Positions 44,441 to 54,414 of a DNA stretch of 64,000 nucleotides are shown here, in pieces (the stretch's first letter is position 1; each line of letters starts with the position of its first letter). The stretch is from Phytophthora quininea. Its lineage: Eukaryota > Oomycota > Peronosporomycetes > Peronosporales > Peronosporaceae. Made by a program: the position numbers and the translations under genes. Under the pieces are notes generated by a model. That model had not been told where the DNA came from. It made no database searches and was given only the letters and a program-made list of their open reading frames with translations. The stretch spans positions 1 through 64,000 of the forward strand of contig JAAVTG010000319.1 in NCBI GenBank assembly GCA_011947345.1, written 5' to 3'.

Positions 44441-45306
44441 TACCAAATAGGTAGAGATGATCTGAGCCAAACAAATGGCATGGAAATCTTACAGGACACC
44501 AGTCAAGTATAATCTTAGCCCCTTTTTACACTGCGAAGGCGTTCTGGGGGAGTGAATAAGTGAGTGAGTTTTCCTCTTCTCAACTCTGGTGGTCCTGAAC
44601 GCGATGCCCAGCCAATGATAGCTGTTGTTCGGGTCGCTTTGTCGTACAATTCGATGTCGGGGAGCCGATGTTGACCTGTGTAGCCTGGTACGCGTGTTAA
44701 GTTGGGGCGACCACCAAATTTTGCCTCCTTGGCTTGAAGTTGGCTATTCTCACACCCACTCACTCACTCCACTCACTCACTCACTCACTCACTCACTCAC
44801 TCACTCACTCACTCAACCAGTCGCTCAATTACTCGCTCACTCTACCACTCAATCACTCACTCAACCATTCACTCACTCAACCAGTCGCTCGCTCCCAGCG
44901 AAAGCCTTTGCGCGGCGTAATAAAAATAAAATTAAAGTTGCGGACGTTCATTCAGCAGGGTTAAATATCGGTACACGCTGTCCAATACTATACTTTATAC
45001 ACACAATTTAGCACGTACAACCAACTCGTACATACCAATCAAGGAATGCAGTTTGCAGTTGTGCCACTCCTTAGCTTTACTACCCACTCATGCACAGGGA
45101 TTTCGCTCCCCCACACAAAACATCTACGTGCATTTTTAGCCGATGAATGTCTCGCGCTGGTTTCTGAAACGTAACACGCGTTTGAGAGAACTAGCTCGTT
45201 GTGTTAAACGAGATTTAATTTCAGCAAGAAATTTGAGAGTAATAAAGCACGGTTATTCCTTTTTGTGAAACTGAGAAGTGTCTCACATGTCAAATGGGGT
45301 TGCAAT
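44441..45306. other. Spacer with CACT microsatellite
   Basis: No gene is supported. It contains the ACTC-repeat listed separately and otherwise nothing recognised. Confidence 0.4.
44757..44893 (+). repeat. (CACT)n microsatellite, partly degenerate
   Basis: Perfect tandem ACTC/CACT units cover about 44768-44815 and continue with substitutions (CAACCAGTCGCTCAATT-type interruptions) to about 44893. In translation it makes a spurious THSLTHSL repeat, which is not a gene. Confidence 0.9.
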
Positions 45307-45754
45307 ACAGGTTTCCCCGCCAGATCCTCGCCTGCAACAGATAGTAAACTCGGTCAGTTGTCGTGCAAATCGTTCGGTGCATGGACCCAACACGCACTGA
45401 GTTAAGATACCTACGCGGGAAAGTGTCAGCCGATCAGCCGAATCAAGATGGAGACGAGCATCGACAGATATATTGCAGGCCTGCCGCAAGATAAGATCGC
45501 TATCGACACTGCAATGGGCTGGGCAGCTAAGGCATGGGATGGAGTTACGCCGGAAATCGTTAGGAACTGCTGGGTGCATTCAGGTGTCATCCCACGACCG
45601 ACGAATGCAATGGCAATGCGCCGTTTCTTGTGCAATTAAATTTTCAGTATATCAGTACATTTTGCCAGTGGTGCGTCCGTTGGCCACCCGTCAGATCTGG
45701 TCGATTCGCTGTTTTGATTGGTCCCACCTTCGAGGATCTGGCGGGGAAACCTGT
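45307..45754. repeat. 448-bp element with perfect 24-bp inverted ends
   Basis: The left end (45307-45330) starts ACAGGTTTCCCCGCC and its exact reverse complement closes the unit at 45731-45754. The 400-bp interior contains a pogo-like transposase fragment. This fits a non-autonomous transposon or a deletion derivative, but I could not identify a clear target duplication (flanks GCAAT and AGTTG). Confidence 0.65.
45448..45639 (+). pseudogene. Pogo/CENP-B-type transposase C-terminal fragment
   Basis: A 63-residue frame reading KIAIDTAMGWAAKAWDGVTP and EIVRNCWVHSGVIPR, the conserved helical segment after the DDE domain of pogo/Tigger transposases (pattern I-A-AW-V-P-TI-NCW-HTGI). No catalytic part is present. 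It lies wholly within the 448-bp inverted-repeat unit. Confidence 0.65.
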
Positions 45755-45802
45755 AGTTGAGTGAGTGGGTGGGTGGAAGCAGAAGATGCAATTCTGCAAT
45801 CG

Positions 45803-45807
45803 AAAAA
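45803..45807 (-). terminator. RNA polymerase III terminator
   Basis: A run of five T on the transcribed strand directly after the tRNA-Arg 3' end, the usual Pol III stop. Confidence 0.75.
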
Positions 45808-45810
45808 TTC

Positions 45811-45881
45811 GACCTTGATGGGACTCGAACCCACAACCCCTGATTAGAAGTCAGATGCGCTATCCATTGCGCCACAAGGTC
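45811..45881 (-). tRNA. tRNA-Arg: tRNA-Arg (UCU)
   Basis: On the minus strand the sequence starts GACCTTG and ends CAAGGTC, a perfect 7-bp acceptor stem. The anticodon stem CTGA/TCAG encloses the loop CTTCTAA, giving anticodon TCT (reads AGA). The T arm contains GGTTCGAGTCC, which is also the B box, and TGGCGCAATGG fits the A box. No intron is seen. Confidence 0.95.
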
Positions 45882-45887
45882 ACTGTT

Positions 45888-46399
45888 GATTGCTCGAAGT
45901 CTATTGTATTATTTAAATATTATTAATAGAGCACTTTCTAAACCGTCACGACTGCGTGACCGGGACATTAGGAACTGGTATTTTTGTATAATTGAAGCTG
46001 ATAGTGAGTTGAAAAAGAGTAGATAAAAGAATGCACTTCCTTGTCAACGCCATTTCCAAGTAACGAAGCAGGTCTGCCGTGTGCCAAATCTGCCCTTGAA
46101 TCTGATAAAACACGATATCCTCTTGCCGTTCGACTGTTGAACACTCATTTCCACCAGGAAAATGCCGCAGCAATGACTCTGCATTTAGTCTGGCTTTACG
46201 AGTCAGTCCATCACCAAGAAATCGAGGATCCAGAATGTTGACGATGTCGTGTACCATAAATCAGCTGAGGTCTCTCTCCTACCACTTTATCTAAAAATAC
46301 CAACGCCTCGGCCGATATCCCTGGAATTTGTTGAAGCAGCAGTGGCAGGCTTGATAAACTTCAGACAACACTGGCACAGCATCGTTTTTAGAATGCTTG
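45888..46399. other. Spacer between tRNA and pogo element
   Basis: No gene or repeat is recognised. Confidence 0.35.
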
Positions 46400-46401
46400 T
46401 A

Positions 46402-48228
46402 CCGTAATCTAGATATCGTAGAGCGTACTTTTCTCCTAAGACACACCTATCGCTAGCCAATCACGTAGAGCTACTAACCAGCTGATCCCACGAGATGTCC
46501 TTGAGCACACCTGCAGAACCAGGACACTCGAGCAGCTAAACCAGTCATTTCCAAGACGGCACGGCGTGCGCCATGCCACGACCACCAGGCCAAGCCCAAG
46601 GCCGAACGCGCACAAAAGGCAAAGGCAAAGGGCCGAAGCTATTTCAGCGGTTTGCACTATCGCATCGCTTTAAAAGCGATGTTATCGCCTTTACGAGGAT
46701 GGTGCCACCATGCACGCCACTGTTCAACACTTTTTCCCCTCTTTGTTCTCTCCAGAAGTGATGACAAAAAAATTAAAGGGCGAAAGCGCAGAATTTACGC
46801 TTGGCTTAAGCAAAAGAAATTCATTCGCGAAAACTGTGCTGCTGGCCAAGGGGCGCACCTCAACCACCGCGTGCTTGGCATGGGAAAGACGCTTAGCGAG
46901 GACGTGGAAGAGCATCTCGTGCGTTGGATCAATTCTCTGCGAGCTGATGGAGCGCCTGTAACCGGGCTGATGGTCCGCTTGAAAGCGTCCGAGTTTTTCT
47001 AGCTACAGGTGGGCCATCAGACTGGTTTCAAGCCTCGCACACATGGCTTTCGTCGTTTTTGAAGCGCCTCAAATACTCCATTCGACGCAGGACGCGCCAA
47101 GGCCAGCATTCCCCGACAACGCAGATGAAGCAGCAGCAGTTTTCGGCGCAGAGATGCAAGCGCGGATGCGTGAACTTGGTGTTAATACAGTTTTCAACGC
47201 TGATCAAACTGGTGAGTTCATAAAATGATATTATTTGTTGTTTTTTAATAAATGCTAACACATTTTAATAATGTTTGTAGCTGTCAACTACGAGTATCTC
47301 CCTGTGACAACAGTGTGTAGTACAGGTCAGAAAACTGTCTGGATGAAAAGCGCTGGAAAAAGCAAAGAGCGAATGACTGCGATGTTACTTGGTGACAGTA
47401 GCGGCATCAAGTACGAACCTTTCGCGGTTTTCAGAACAAAACCTTCTGAAGATGCTGACCGGGCGCTATTCAATTCTGCTTTCCAGCATGGATTCGGCCG
47501 TAAATTGCGGGCGGATTTATCGCCGTTGCAAAACGGGGTTCAGATTTTGGAAATCGCGCAGGTTGGTGGAATAGTGAACTGACAATTCAGTTTTTGCTGT
47601 ATCATTTTTGCGAGAGGGCTAATATGCATGAGCCTGTATTACTTTTGCTGGACGATTTTTCGGGGCATTGGCGGGAGGATGTATGCATTATGGCACGTCT
47701 GCTAAACGTGGAGTTAATGCGCATTCCGCGAGGATATACATCAGCCTGCCAACCGGCCGATATATCCTGGAATAAACCCCTCAAGGATCAACTGCGAGGA
47801 AATTGGGTACAGCAAATGCTGCATCAACTACAAACTCACGTTCCCGGTGAGCCGTTTAAGCTCCAGCCACCTTCTCGCAGTGATTTAATCGATTGGACCA
47901 AGACGGCGTGGAATTCCATGTCAGAAAAGACCATTTCAAGTGGATTTGTGAAAGCGCAAATTACACACAGTGCTGAGGCTTTTGACGGTCAACGCAACGA
48001 TTCTGGTGACAATTTCGAGGTGCAGTGGGAGTCGCTCTTGGAGATAATGACGGAAATTGATTTGGAAGACGCAGTAATCGACGAAAATCGCGATATTGAC
48101 ACGCTTAGGGAGGATAGAGATTAACGTCGTAATAGACAAGACATTTTTGCTCCTGTATATCTCGTGCACATTTTCAACTGGACGACTTCAATGTTCTTGG
48201 GGTGCGCTCTAGGATATCTAGATTACGG
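46402..48228 (+). mobile_element. Pogo/Tigger-like transposon
   Basis: A 1,827-bp element flanked by TA (46400-46401 and 48229-48230). Terminal inverted repeats of about 27 bp begin CCGTAATCTAGATATC and continue TAGAGCG with one mismatch. It contains one transposase gene in plus orientation. Confidence 0.88.
46573..48124 (+). pseudogene. Pogo/CENP-B-type transposase, frame-broken
   Basis: From the ATG at 46573 a basic start (MPRPPGQAQGRTRTKGKGKG) leads, after a frame change in a T/C run near 46735, to KKIKGRKRRIYAWLKQKKFI and LSEDVEEHLVRWINSLRADG (HTH-CENPB-type DNA-binding region). The DDE domain shows VNTVFNADQTGEF (first Asp), then, beyond a frame gap with a possible small intron at about 47210-47279, KTVWMKSAGKSKERMTAMLL, later EPVLLLLDDFSGHW (second Asp) and SACQPADISWNKPLKDQLR (third Asp). 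It ends acidic at 48124. At least three breaks occur (46735, about 46990 and 47560); whether they are real or base-call errors cannot be told. Confidence 0.83.
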
Positions 48229-48230
48229 TA

Positions 48231-49900
48231 CTTGTCAACAGGGGCCAGAAGTGCCAGTGAAGATGTCATATTTGTCGAAATCGGGGTCGGATAAGTAACG
48301 TTTATTTTTTCTCGAGCGTTTATTCTTGCCTTTACTACAGACAAACGCTCGCTCTGCTACAATTCCTGTCAGAATATTATCAGATTCGTTTATAGAGTTG
48401 GAATTTTTAGCTAGAGGTTTCAGAAAAGTTACCATAGGGATAAGCAAGCAGCACTACAAGCTCCCACATCGAAATAATGCTGGAAGTTGGGGTCGAATGA
48501 CATCTTGAGCACGTTTCATTTTACTAGACGATGTGGCGGGTGCTATCACAGTTTAACCACCCCATGAGTTGGCGGCAGCATGTTCAATTGAACTCGCGCC
48601 AACAAAAACGCTGGGCTCCTCCATCAGAACGAGTTCCCTGCTAAATTCTCTCACGATTGCGCATCACACGGACTTCACTTACAACACGAGCAAATAGAGT
48701 CTCCATCGTGTAAAAGTGCATGGCAAGCTTGCGATAAAATACAGCTTGTTGCTTTTTATTAAGCATGGGGAATGGGAACACTTCCCCGCGACAAAGACAA
48801 CCCCACCAGTTCGGCCTGTTCACCCCCCGCCGCCGCCCATCCGCAAACGCTTGTCGAGCGAGTACACTGCCGACCGCAACGAAGACGACGGCTGAACCTG
48901 CCCCGGCATCCTTGCTATTGTTAAAAGCAGGCGAGTGGACGAGCGTGGAGAGCTACGCCCCAACTCACAGCGGATGCCAGGCTATGAACGCTCAAACACA
49001 AGATTTGGTCAAGATTGATTTTTGTTTTACGCTACACATCTACTGCGTCCATGCAAGCGCTGGCTTAGGTGGCGGACAGCGTCAGGTAGAGGTAATTGCC
49101 ACGGGCAAACACGCGGCAGAAGGTGCATATGGAACTGGGATCAGCCTGGCAGGCAGCACACAGATTTTCAAGCAATTGCCCACAACCCCTACCAGTATTG
49201 ACAAGAAGCGGCAGAGACAGTTCAACCAAACGCAAGGGCGTGTTGAATGTTCCTAGTGCTCGTACTACCTCTCGCCAGTGGTGCCCGACACGCGCTCTCG
49301 ATGTCGTAGATCACCTCCGTCAAAAGTCGCAAATGTCGCAGACAGCACACGGATCCAGAAGTGACTGCCCACAACCCCTGTTAGCATCGCGGTAGTAGCA
49401 AGACATCCAAATGCGAATGACGCTCGCCCTCGTATTTTTAAATTGACATGATAAACAAATAAGCAAACGTGTATATAATTGGTTGACACATTTTGTTTAT
49501 ATTTGTAGAACCCCACTTGCGTGGCAAGCTACAGCGTTGGGCGATGCAGGCGGTCCTATTCTACACCATGGAATACCACTGCCACTGTCACCTCCACCGC
49601 TTTTACTGTCACCAACGGAGGGCTCACGGTCGCCGCAACCCCCAACGTGCATCTCCAGGACGAGGACAGCAAGTTGATCGTCGAGCTCCGCTCAATGTCA
49701 ACAGGACGCAACAAACAGCTACAACAGATGGTGGCCAACAACCCACGACGTCAACTCGGCGGAGATCTCGCCGCATACAAGCTTCAGTGCACAGCTTCAA
49801 GGTACTTTAATGTGCATAATCAGCAGCTCCTGGGAGAAGCTTTGCACGGACAAGGTATTGTGTCCTAGAGCGAGGCACAAGGAGAAAACAGAAAAAGAGT
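48231..49900. other. Low-confidence open frames, unrecognised
   Basis: Plus-strand frames at 48765-49256 and 49521-49868 code Thr/Ala/Gln-rich sequence (STPWNTTATVTSTAFTVTNG; LIVELRSMSTGRNKQLQQ). The phrase TGCCCACAACCCCT occurs twice (about 49178 and 49368). They may be parts of one decayed gene or gag-like fragment; no domain is recognised and no splice path is convincing. Confidence 0.3.
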
Positions 49901-50649
49901 GTGTTATCGAAAACAAGTAAACCAACAAAAATATATTCATTCTGCATTTTGCCGTCAGGTATTGCCAGCACAGTAATTATTGTTGAATGTCCACCCCGTG
50001 CTTGCAGGTGCACTTTTGCGCAGCCTCGTACCATCTAATATACACCCACCCCTGAATTAAAGTACCTGATACAATATGTCTCCTCAAGCATTGGCTATGG
50101 TCTTAGCTAGCCGCCACCATTAATATTCGATGTTAAAAGCCCCTACTTCTGGTAGCGACGGTTGCTACCTGTGTGCGTGGGTTGATCGTTCCTCAGTACG
50201 CTGGCTGCCATCAACACGGTGTAATATGCCCCACGGGCGAGCTTCTGTTGGCGACGACGCCATTGAAGTAGCAGTAGCCTCCAATCGATGGGTGCCAAGT
50301 GGCGGATGTGCAGGCGAAGTGAGACTCGAAACGGCCAGCTGCCAGCCGCAGATTTCAGCGCGGGCAGTCACCTGTGGAAAGATCTCGCAGCAGCCGATGA
50401 GCGACGAAAGGTCGAGTTTGGCCGAGGCCCGACGGCGCAGTAGAGAAGGATGAAGTTCGCAATCGGCGGTGAAGGACGCACTTCGCAATCGGCAGCGCAG
50501 GACGCAGAACGCACGAGACAGGCAGACGCGCAGATCTTGTGAGGTGCGCGGCAGCTGGACGAGGACGGAATAGGTAACACAGGAGCTTGGACAGCTGGAC
50601 GACGGGGGAAAGCTGAGGACCGGCGGCGCCATCGGTCGCCGAGTTCTCG
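49901..50649. other. Spacer, nothing recognised
   Basis: Overlapping open frames on both strands at 50130-50750 look like by-products of GC-rich sequence; none has a domain. Confidence 0.3.
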
Positions 50650-50930
50650 TTGCAGAGGACCAGCACCACCACATGACGCTGAGTTCACGGATAGGACAAG
50701 TGCTGCCACAGGGCGCTGAGTTCACGTTGAAGTTGTTGAGGACCAGTGCCACCGCAAGACACTGCGTTCGCGTTGTTGGAGGGCGACGCCTGACGAGGAG
50801 TCAGCTCACGCTAGGCCCAGCGGCGACGGTCGTTGAGGTCACGTTGAAGAGGACCAGCTGGAAGTGCTGAGTTCAAGTTGAAGTAGTTGAAGACCAGCAA
50901 AGCAGGCGCTGAGTTCACGGAGTAAGGCGA
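50650..50930. repeat. Degenerate tandem repeat (GCTGAGTTCACG / GAGGACCAG units)
   Basis: The pair of phrases GCTGAGTTCACG and GAGGACCAG recurs with changes at roughly 50656-50693, 50714-50745, 50830-50855 and 50866-50925, giving a decayed repeat of uneven period. It may be a minisatellite or a leader-type repeat of a retroelement. Confidence 0.45.
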
Positions 50931-52844
50931 AGTACACGGAAACGTTGCTAGTCGCAGAAGTGATACAAATCGGTGGAGACACCGGCGCAGGGGGCATCAA
51001 TTATCCCTGTCGGCCAGCAGTGTTCAGTTGGAAATTGTAGTGACAAGCGAACCCCGTCGGAAGTGACGCACGATTGGCACTTGAGCTGCGACTACCCAGG
51101 AGCAGGGTTTCTCAAGAAGCTCATTACAACGGGTTGCCGGTGCAATCAACTGAGTAGTCCGAGGCTGACACCAGCACCGTAGTCAATGCTGCGGAACGTG
51201 GAGGTTGCCTGCCATCAATTCTCTGAACATCATTTTAAACTCTTCTTCAACCAAAGCGCAGCTTGCGGCTTTCCCCGCCACAGGCGCATGGCGCACCCTT
51301 TTCACAGCAGGGGGAGGACGCTTGGGCAGCCAATAACCGCTGCCGCGTGCGCGACGACCATATCTCCACTATGGAGCCCACGTCTTGGCCTGTGCTAGCC
51401 CTGTCTCCAGATCCAACACTTGAAAAAATAGCCAAGTATTTGCGATGTATTAGCAAACATGCTTTGTTTATCAATGGACACGACACTTTCATATTACGTT
51501 CAATTCGCTGATATTAATTTGTGCAGAATTACTATTGGTAGTCCTTACAGGTCATTGGTGATCCGTAACTCTTTAACATTTAAAAACCTTAAAAATGCTG
51601 TACTTCTTCTTTGATTCATATTATGTCAGAAACGTTTGCCAAGTATACCTGTGAGCGTGGCAACAACTGGCATACGATAGAGAATGATTGTTCTTCACGG
51701 AGCATGCGATACTCGCATAGGTAGGTAAATCATACTGGGACCTGCATGGATCTTAACACCAGAAATTATACCAACACGACCGAAGGGCTCTTAAAAATGA
51801 GCTCACGCTCCAGAAGAACCGATACTTGTGCTACTTCTCGAGAGTCGATTAACACCGGCGTCTGTTATCACTATCGTTGCTGACTAGGGGTAATCAAATG
51901 AAAGGACTGATCGAATATCGTGACCTCGGTTGTTGTTATTGGGGCTGGGCGTTGGTAGTGTGTGGCGGCGGTTAAACAGGATCTGATTTCCGTTACCACC
52001 CTGTATCGCCCGCATCTACATCGCGTGCAGCAGATGCATGCAGCTGGTGTACTTCATGGCGTAATGGCAAGGGTCATGTCCAAATTAATGGTACTTCTCA
52101 GCTACCAATTTCAACAAGATAGCCCCGAATGACGCTGATACTTCAATACTATTGTGACATTTGTTTGCAGCAGTGGTGTACAATGGGGAAGGTGGAATTT
52201 AGGGTTGGGTAAAGATATGTGTTTGGTCACTGCTAGCAGATAAATTCATTGTGCAAGGTTGTGTCCCTATCATCTCTTCTTGCTGATTCGATGTCCATGT
52301 CCATGATGTTCGTCTGCATCAACTTAACCATGTCATCTACACACCAATTTCGCTAGGCGTGTCTTCTTGTGTGATTAACACGGCGTCTTCAATGTTAGTC
52401 CCGTGTTTACGAAAACCCGTTGACCGAACCACGCTTCTCAAGTATCACCACCCAGCCAGTCATTTATGTCATTAGATCGAAATGGCAACTTAACTCAATA
52501 CAAAATCTGCCCCTGCTCAGCATCACTACCACCTTCAGCAGCTTCAGTTGCGATAACTTGTACATTTATTATTCGCTTCACATCTAAAAGATAGTCATTG
52601 GAGTTCACAACCTTGTTCCTTATATTGTCGCAACCTTGCGATATTGACATAGTTAGGTTGAGACGTGCGGGTTAGTTATTGATGTGGAGGTCTATTGTGC
52701 TTTCAATCCCGTGGCGTGAGCCTCGTGGTTAATCCAAATAGAAAGATTTATGCGATCAGCTCATTTTGTTATATCCTTTTAAGTGATTCAGCATCTCATA
52801 CCCCACCTTTCTGCACTTTCATCCGCGTCTCTCAAGTCATCACC
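50931..52844. other. Gene-poor spacer
   Basis: AT-rich from about 51500. No gene, RNA or clear repeat is recognised. Confidence 0.4.
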
Positions 52845-53346
52845 ATGGCCTCCTCGAACCATCGCTCTCCCAGCACTTCCCGTACTCCTCACACCTCTCG
52901 CAACAGTCGCTCAGAACCCCGTACTCTCACCCCAAGCGATGCTCGCCGAGCTTTTCTCCAGCTTCAGGAGCAGGAAGCTGACCATGTCAGCAAGAGGGCT
53001 CGCCATCACTGCGACCGTTTGCCTGCTGATGAAGGCGATGAAGATTCGGCTCATTCGATGCTCGACATCTTCCAGGCTTCGGTGCGCAACGAAAATGGCG
53101 GACTTCACGCCTAAGATCGTGAGGCTATGGGGGCGAGTGAGCGAGTACTGTCGACGCGTTGGGATGTTGGTCGCGGCAACAAGTGCCGACAGACACCCAT
53201 CGACGTGCTTTTCATGGTCTTGTGCGTGCTGAAAACTGTGGCCGCTGGGATGTGCTGGCGCACTCGTTCGACGTCAAGGCACCGACCTTCAAGAAGATGA
53301 TTCTTCGTTTTCTGGGTCCATTGTCGCCTTACCTCTTCAAATTGTG
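52845..53346 (+). pseudogene. Harbinger-like transposase N-terminal fragment
   Basis: The first frame (MASSNHRSPSTSRTPHTSRN) is Ser-rich and ends SMLDIFQASVRNENGG. After breaks, the frame to 53346 reads CGRWDVLAHSFDVKAPTFKK and MILRFLGPLSPYLFKL, a pattern like the segment preceding the DDE domain in oomycete Harbinger (DDE_Tnp_4) proteins (W-x-F-x-VK-PTF-KM-x-RF). The catalytic part does not follow in this orientation; see 53347-53545. Confidence 0.5.
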
Positions 53347-53545
53347 ATGCGAGCAGCCAATTGCGAGACCAGTAGGGATGACGGACACTTCCGTCTTGTA
53401 TCTATGTAGCTTTTGCTAAGCTGAATAGTACCCAGCACGCTCTTGCTGGCTGCGTGTCGCTGGGCATGATAGACTGTTAAAATGTGACGCCAACAGCGCA
53501 ACGTGAACGTGGATAGTAGCCGAACGAATGCCCATTCCAAGTGAC
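53347..53545 (-). pseudogene. Harbinger-like DDE-domain fragment, inverted
   Basis: On the minus strand, with frame changes, the sequence reads VTFQQSIMP, then YKTEVSVIPTGLAIGCS and a His pair, as in the DVTFQQ...YK-EVSVLP-G segment of Harbinger transposases. It abuts the plus-strand N-terminal fragment head-on at about 53346. Confidence 0.5.
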
Positions 53546-54414
53546 CTTCTTCATCGTGTACTCTAGCTCGGCATTGACGACGTGTTAAACGATTGAATAA
53601 GACAAGAATAGTGAAACAAAATCAAGGAACTAGATCAACCGATCCTTAGTTGTGATTGTACTGCGTTTGTAACACCCTAGACATATTAATCTGCTATCTT
53701 CTACTTCCTCTGGCTGATAAAGATCGTAGGATTCCATATAACAGTGTATAGGCTCAATAAAAACTCCGATACAACACTTCTACACCCTCGTCAAGAAAAA
53801 AGGACCTAGCGACACGGATCCTGCTTCTCTTTGTGTTATATTACCTAATTTCACCACGTTGGCATTGATGAGGTGTTTACAGATCATAAGGTGTCCTGTA
53901 GTAGCGGTGGAATGAAGTAAACATCGCTGGTGCATTCGTGGCGAGTAGTTTTTACAAGAGCTTATTGAGCGTCATACTGGCTCAGCTATACTATGTACGG
54001 GTAACAATAAAATCGGTATTAACCAATAGACGAAGCGCAGTAAAATTCATCCAATAATCATGCGTTTTAGTGTGATATTGACTGTTTTATGACAAGACGT
54101 TCCCAATCTTGCGATCATTAGCAGTCAGAGGAAGTATCGTTCAAACACGCTTTCAGTCGTTCGTCAATCTCTTCGCCGTCTAGTGTCCTAGCTTCGTTTG
54201 CTACAGGAAAAGTCGCTGGTGGTTCTCTTTTCTAAACTTCCACCCAGTTGAGCCATACGCCGACCAATCGGATACAAATGATGTAACGGGGTTACACGAA
54301 AGTCACGCCCGTGCGTTGACTTTAGAGGCTGCACAAAACTCTTAACTGTGTGTAGAGTTTTGACTCTGTAGCCATTTAGCTCTCCACCACTCATTTGCAT
54401 GTCTCTTAGATTAA
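53546..54414. other. Spacer, nothing recognised
   Basis: AT-rich, without supported genes. It ends with the TTAA (54411-54414) that forms the piggyBac target site. Confidence 0.4.

Noticed and set aside
44734..45011. Open frames coding THSLTHSL repeats
   Set aside because: Pure translation of the CACT microsatellite in three frames.
45281..45760. CRISPR-like or LTR interpretation of the repeated ends
   Set aside because: Only two arms in inverted orientation, no spacer array and no retroelement body; an inverted-repeat transposon fits better.
50165..50752. 195-residue minus-strand frame as a gene
   Set aside because: Low-complexity Ser/Cys/Arg translation of the degenerate repeat; three overlapping frames are equally open.
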